A stretch of 8,087 nt of DNA, taken from Bacteroidales bacterium. GTDB taxonomy: Bacteria; Bacteroidota; Bacteroidia; Bacteroidales; UBA3663. Below are positions 4,590-8,087 of this stretch, piece after piece. The DNA lies in the NCBI GenBank assembly GCA_016293065.1, contig JAEDEY010000088.1, positions 1-8,087 of the forward strand, written 5' to 3'. The notes beneath the pieces were generated by a model that was given only the letters and a program-made list of their open reading frames with translations, ran no database searches and was not told the origin of the DNA. The position numbers and the translations under genes were made by a program. Positions within the stretch are counted from its first letter, which is position 1, and each line of letters begins with the position of its first letter.

Positions 4590-5924
4590 ATGGAAATCAA
4601 AACTCAACAGGGAATCAACGATGCCCGTCAACTGGGCTATGGAAAGTTCGCTATTCTTGGTGTTCAACATTTGTTTGCAATGTTTGGAGCAACGATTCTT
4701 GTTCCTGCATTGACAGGTCTTCCTGTTTCCACGACTCTGCTTTTTGCTGGTTTGGGAACATTAGTTTTTCATGCAGTTTCCAAAGGCATTGTTCCTGCTT
4801 TCTTAGGTTCAAGTTTTGCCTTCATCGGAGGTTATCTGTCGGTCAAGCAGATGGGCGTTGACCTTGGCATGAGCGAGACTCTTGCCTTAGGATATGCTTG
4901 TCTGGGCGTGTGCTGCGCCGGACTGTGTTATTTCATCATGGCTGCATTGATCAAGTGGTTTGGCTCGAAGAAAGTACTTAGGTTCTTTCCTCCTGTGGTG
5001 ACAGGTCCTATGGTCATTGCCATCGGTCTCACGCTCTCAGGCTCAGCCATCAGCAACTGTACGAGCAACTGGCTGCTTGCTATTGTCGCTATCATCGGAG
5101 TGATCATCAGCAGCATCTGGGGCAGAGGTCTCATCAAGATAATTCCGATTCTGCTTGGCGTAGTCGTCTCATATACCTTGGCAGCTGCTTTGGGCGAAGT
5201 AGATTTCAGCAATGTGTCGGAGGCAGCATGGTTTGGCTTGCCATTCAGTCGCGAGACCAGCGTCCTTGCCGTTTTTGACAATCTTGACTCCACGCTTTTG
5301 GTGAGCAGCATCATCGCCATTGTGCCAATTGCCTTTGCCACTATTATGGAGCATATCGGCGATATGTGTGCCATTTCCTCGACAGTAGGCAAGGATTTCC
5401 TCGATAAGCCTGGATTGCATCGCACTTTGATTGGCGATGGCTTGGCTACTTCTTTGGCAAGTCTTTTTGGCGCTCCTGCCAATACTACATACGGCGAGAA
5501 CACTGGTGTGCTGAATCTCACCAAGGTCTATGATCCGGCTGTCATACGTCTTGCCGCTTGTCTGAGCATCGCGCTCAGTTTCTGTCCTAAGTTCGCTTGT
5601 CTTATCGGTCTTATGCCTGCAGCCACAATCGGTGGCGTGAGCCTTATCCTTTATGGAATGATTTCGGCAGTGGGTGTTCGCAATCTGGTCGAGTCGGCAG
5701 TCGATTTCTCTAATTCGCGAAATGTCTTTGTGGCTGCACTTATCCTTGTGCTCGCCATAGGTGTGAAGTATGGCGCAGGCGATAGTGTTGCCATTGGCAG
5801 TATCCATCTTTCTGGTCTTGCCATTGCTGCCATTGTCGGCATAGTACTAAATGCCGTTCTTCCAGAAAAGCTTGGCATGAAGGTCAAGAGCTTCAATGGT
5901 AAAGAGAAAAAAAGCAATTTATAA
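4590..5924 (+). CDS. uraA: NCS2 uracil-type nucleobase:cation symporter
   Basis: The 444-residue polytopic inner-membrane protein has the length and pattern of NCS2 permeases, which import nucleobases with protons. QH at 26-27 lies in the first helix, and LGSSFAFIGGY (72-82) resembles the broken-helix strand of UraA. EHIGD (254-258, acidic residue of TM8) and NTTYGENTGV (298-307, TM10 binding loop) follow. The TTYGEN form is that of UraA-type uracil carriers; xanthine and urate carriers have a different TM10 motif, so uracil is the favoured substrate, by inference. The ATG at 4590 is preferred over an in-frame TTG two codons earlier (4584), because ATG is the usual start and the extra residues add nothing. 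The gene leads an apparent three-gene operon, with 40 bases to the next gene. Its long antisense frames are shadows. Confidence 0.9.
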   Translation: MEIKTQQGINDARQLGYGKFAILGVQHLFAMFGATILVPALTGLPVSTTLLFAGLGTLVFHAVSKGIVPAFLGSSFAFIGGYLSVKQMGVDLGMSETLALGYACLGVCCAGLCYFIMAALIKWFGSKKVLRFFPPVVTGPMVIAIGLTLSGSAISNCTSNWLLAIVAIIGVIISSIWGRGLIKIIPILLGVVVSYTLAAALGEVDFSNVSEAAWFGLPFSRETSVLAVFDNLDSTLLVSSIIAIVPIAFATIMEHIGDMCAISSTVGKDFLDKPGLHRTLIGDGLATSLASLFGAPANTTYGENTGVLNLTKVYDPAVIRLAACLSIALSFCPKFACLIGLMPAATIGGVSLILYGMISAVGVRNLVESAVDFSNSRNVFVAALILVLAIGVKYGAGDSVAIGSIHLSGLAIAAIVGIVLNAVLPEKLGMKVKSFNGKEKKSNL

Positions 5925-5964
5925 ACAATCACAATAATAAATAACTTTTATCAATTATTTAGGT

Positions 5965-6693
5965 ATGAAAAAAATCTTTTTCTTGAGCATTATGCTTGTT
6001 GCTACTTTTGTTGCAAATGCACAGAATCTTCAGGTTCACTATGACTTCGGTCGTGCTATCTATTCTGACGAAGAAGCCACTCGACAGCGTGTTACATTGA
6101 CATTTGAACAGTTCAAGGCCGACAAGCTCGGTTCTTGGTTCTGGTTCATCGATCTCGATATGTATCATGATGGAATGAAGGGCGCATATACTGAGATCTC
6201 TCGTGAGTTCACTGTCAAGAACCTCAGTGACAATCTCTCACTTGCTGCACATGTCGAGTATGATGGTGGTATGACTACCTTCAAGCCTGCTGGTGGTACT
6301 CGTTTCCAGAATGCAGCCCTTGTAGGTCCTGCCCTCAATGGTCATAATGCCGACTACTCAAAGACTTGGTCTGTTCAGGCTATGTACAAGCAGTTCTTCA
6401 AGGGAGCAGGTGGCGATGCCTATGCTTCATTCCAGATCACAGGTGTATGGGGCATCAACTTCGCTGGAGGCAAGGGTACATTCTCTGGATTCATCGATTT
6501 CTGGCGTGCTGAGACTGCCAACCATCATGGTCAGCTCCAAATCATTTCTGAGCCACAGCTCTGGTATAATGTCAACAGCCACTTTTCGCTCGGTGGAGAG
6601 GTTGAGATTAGCAACAACTTCATCATTCCTGAGTGTGAAACTGACAAGACATTCTATGTCAACCCAACTTTGGGCGTTAAGTACGTATTCTAA
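5965..6693 (+). CDS. Outer-membrane beta-barrel protein, DUF5020 family (Tsx-like)
   Basis: The 242-residue product begins with a signal peptide cleaved probably after ANA (residues 17-19), giving a mature N-terminus QNLQVHYDFGRA. The mature chain consists of alternating hydrophobic/polar segments rich in Trp, Tyr and Phe, for example GSWFWFIDLDMY (56-67), FSGFIDFWRAE (173-183) and SEPQLWYNV (195-203). It ends in VNPTLGVKYVF with a terminal Phe, the usual signal for outer-membrane barrel insertion. I recognise the pattern as DUF5020, a Bacteroidetes family related to the nucleoside channel Tsx. Lying between two NCS2 nucleobase permeases, 40 bases after one and 28 before the other, it is probably the outer-membrane pore for their substrates. 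The barrel assignment is strong; the nucleobase or nucleoside specificity is inferred from neighbours and the Tsx relationship. Confidence 0.85.
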   Translation: MKKIFFLSIMLVATFVANAQNLQVHYDFGRAIYSDEEATRQRVTLTFEQFKADKLGSWFWFIDLDMYHDGMKGAYTEISREFTVKNLSDNLSLAAHVEYDGGMTTFKPAGGTRFQNAALVGPALNGHNADYSKTWSVQAMYKQFFKGAGGDAYASFQITGVWGINFAGGKGTFSGFIDFWRAETANHHGQLQIISEPQLWYNVNSHFSLGGEVEISNNFIIPECETDKTFYVNPTLGVKYVF

Positions 6694-6721
6694 TCATTGA
6701 TAATCAAAAAAGGTTGATACC

Positions 6722-8011
6722 ATGTTGCAGAAATTATTCGGATACGACCAACGAACCATGACTCTCCAGAAGGAGATCATTGGAGGAATCACCACTTTCC
6801 TCACAATGGCTTATATCCTCGCTGTCAATCCAAGTATTCTTGGCGATGCAGGCATGGACAGTGGGGCAGTCTTCACCGCAACAGTAGTTTCATCGATTGT
6901 TGCCACACTTGTGATGGCCATCTATGCCAAGCTGCCATTCTCTTTGGCACCAGGCATGGGACTGAATGCCTTCTTTGCTTACACCATTGTGCTCATAATG
7001 GGCTACACATGGCAGTTCGCACTGACAGCAGTCCTTATCGAGGGACTGATCTTCATCCTCTTGACTCTTACAGGTTTGCGCCAAAAGATTGTCGATTGTA
7101 TGCCATTGCTCCTGCGTCGCTCCATTTCTCCTGGTATTGGCCTTTTCATAGCCTTCATTGGACTCAAGAATGCAGGTATAGTCACCGACAATGCCTCGAC
7201 GCTTGTCTCTCTTGGCAATCTTCACGATCCGGCTGTACTATTGGCGTGCTTTGGCATTCTGCTCAGTGCGGTTCTTCTGGTGCGCAATGTAACAGGAGCC
7301 CTGCTCATCGGCATCATCGTCACAACCCTTGTCGGCATTCCTTTAGGCATAACCCATTTATCATCGGTAGTCGATGTGCCACCAAGTCTTTCGCCTATCT
7401 TCTGCCAGTTTGAGTGGACAAGCCTTTTAAGCATCGACATGCTGGTATGCGTGCTCACTTTACTTTTTTTCGACATGTTCGATACTATTGGTACTCTCAT
7501 TGGTGTCAGCAACCGTGCAGGCATGGTCGATGACCAGGGCAATATCCCTCGTCTCAAGCAGGCATTCATGGCCGATGCCGTTGGGACCACTGTTGGAGCC
7601 ATACTTGGAACATCGACCGTCTCCACCTACGTTGAGAGCGCTTCGGGCGTCAATGTTGGCGGTCGAAGTGGCCTTACCTCTTTTACAACGGCCATTTGCT
7701 TCGTACTTGCCCTGTTCCTCGCACCATTGTTCCTCTCTATTCCTACACAGGCCACAGCTCCTGCATTGATATTGGTGGGCGTGATGATGATGCACGACAT
7801 CCGCAAGATCAATTTCCAGGATTATATTACAGCCATTCCATGCTTTGTCTGCATCGCCTTCATGCCACTCACATATTCAATCAGCGATGGCATCCTCATG
7901 GGTCTCATCTCATGGGTTCTCATTCATGTCCTGAGTGGAAAGGTTAAGGACCTCAATGCAGGCATGATCATCCTTGCCGTATTGTTTATTCTCAAATACG
8001 CGTTTCTGTAA
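6722..8011 (+). CDS. NCS2 purine permease, AzgA/PbuG (guanine/hypoxanthine) type
   Basis: The 429-residue polytopic inner-membrane protein belongs to the AzgA-like branch of NCS2 carriers, which includes PbuG/PbuO and E. coli GhxP/AdeP, importers of hypoxanthine, guanine or adenine. Branch hallmarks are present: IIGGITTFLTMAYILAVNP (19-37), LAPGMGLNAFFAYT (75-88), FFDMFDTIGTLIGVSN (249-264) with its conserved acidic residues, and GTSTVSTYVESASGVNVGG (296-314). Length is normal and nothing is truncated. AAAAAAGG eight bases before the ATG at 6722 may serve as a ribosome site. It is the third gene of the operon and belongs to a different NCS2 subfamily from the first, so the two carriers probably take different bases. 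Adenine versus hypoxanthine/guanine cannot be decided by eye. Confidence 0.92.
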   Translation: MLQKLFGYDQRTMTLQKEIIGGITTFLTMAYILAVNPSILGDAGMDSGAVFTATVVSSIVATLVMAIYAKLPFSLAPGMGLNAFFAYTIVLIMGYTWQFALTAVLIEGLIFILLTLTGLRQKIVDCMPLLLRRSISPGIGLFIAFIGLKNAGIVTDNASTLVSLGNLHDPAVLLACFGILLSAVLLVRNVTGALLIGIIVTTLVGIPLGITHLSSVVDVPPSLSPIFCQFEWTSLLSIDMLVCVLTLLFFDMFDTIGTLIGVSNRAGMVDDQGNIPRLKQAFMADAVGTTVGAILGTSTVSTYVESASGVNVGGRSGLTSFTTAICFVLALFLAPLFLSIPTQATAPALILVGVMMMHDIRKINFQDYITAIPCFVCIAFMPLTYSISDGILMGLISWVLIHVLSGKVKDLNAGMIILAVLFILKYAFL

Positions 8012-8024
8012 TTTGATGGAAGTG

Positions 8025-8066
8025 GCGTTCCGTGTGCTCGAAGTAAACCTCGCGCACACGGAATGC
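8025..8066 (+). other. Inverted repeat pairing with the tandem-repeat unit; possible terminator hairpin
   Basis: GCGTTCCGTGTGC (8025-8037) is complementary to GCACACGGAATGC (8054-8066), with one G-T pair among 13 positions and a 16-base loop. The same arm matches the second unit (8067-8079) equally well, so alternative hairpins are possible. It lies 14 bases after the operon's last stop codon, where a terminator is expected, but no T-run follows within the window, so it is not called a standard intrinsic terminator. Confidence 0.5.
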
Positions 8067-8087
8067 GCACACGGAATGCGCACACGG
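8052..8087. repeat. 13-bp tandem repeat, truncated by window end
   Basis: The unit GCGCACACGGAAT occurs at 8052-8064 and 8065-8077, and its first ten bases recur at 8078-8087, with no mismatches. The array runs into the window end, so the copy number is unknown. It starts 41 bases after the purine permease stop codon and is outside any recognised gene. Confidence 0.9.

Noticed and set aside
4928..5807. Long minus-strand open frames (198 and 212 codons) inside the uracil permease gene
   Set aside because: They lie opposite a clear NCS2 protein, have no recognisable motifs and are the usual by-product of its codon pattern.
5942..5949. TAACTTTT as a promoter for the DUF5020 gene
   Set aside because: The final G of the consensus is missing and no TTG lies at the right distance; co-transcription with the upstream permease is simpler.
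8052..8087. CRISPR array
   Set aside because: The units abut directly with no spacers and are only 13 bases long.

Overview
The window looks like chromosomal DNA from a member of the Bacteroidales, perhaps of the Prevotellaceae or Muribaculaceae; the genus cannot be fixed from sequence alone. Three things point this way: Bacteroidetes-type promoters (TTG/TTTG about 20-21 bp before TAnnTTTG), mostly weak Shine-Dalgarno sequences, and families typical of the group (DUF2807/GIN protein, a DUF5056-like protein, DUF5020 barrel). Nothing indicates phage, transposon or CRISPR content. Both window ends are low-complexity or repetitive, as often seen at the ends of an assembled contig.

Layout. (1) Bases 1-1720, plus strand: the tail of an unknown Thr/Glu-rich protein, then an ECF sigma factor, an overlapping small two-helix membrane protein (candidate anti-sigma partner) and an exported protein with seven GSGD repeats at about 20-residue spacing. 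The three complete genes look like one sigma/envelope operon. (2) Bases 1707-2930, minus strand: a HI0933/YhiN-type flavoprotein whose 3' end overlaps the preceding gene tail to tail. (3) Bases 3011-3844, plus strand: a PfkB-family kinase divergent from the flavoprotein. Both start codons lie only 5-7 bases after a TAnnTTTG box, so both mRNAs may be leaderless. (4) Bases 3853-4224, minus strand: an ArsR-fold regulator with a perfect 7-4-7 palindrome over its own promoter. (5) Bases 4225-4589: an AT-rich intergenic region holding the regulator and permease promoters. (6) Bases 4590-8011, plus strand: UraA-type NCS2 permease, DUF5020 (Tsx-like) outer-membrane barrel, and AzgA/PbuG-type purine permease. 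(7) Bases 8012-8087: a 13-bp tandem repeat with an upstream inverted copy, running off the window.

How the genes fit together. The most coherent functional unit is region 6. A predicted outer-membrane channel sits between two inner-membrane nucleobase transporters of different subfamilies, which suggests one envelope-spanning route for pyrimidine and purine bases. Region 1 looks like a self-contained envelope-sensing module. No wholly new system is evident. The points most worth testing are the paired near-leaderless promoters, the candidate operator, the nucleobase module and the terminal repeat.
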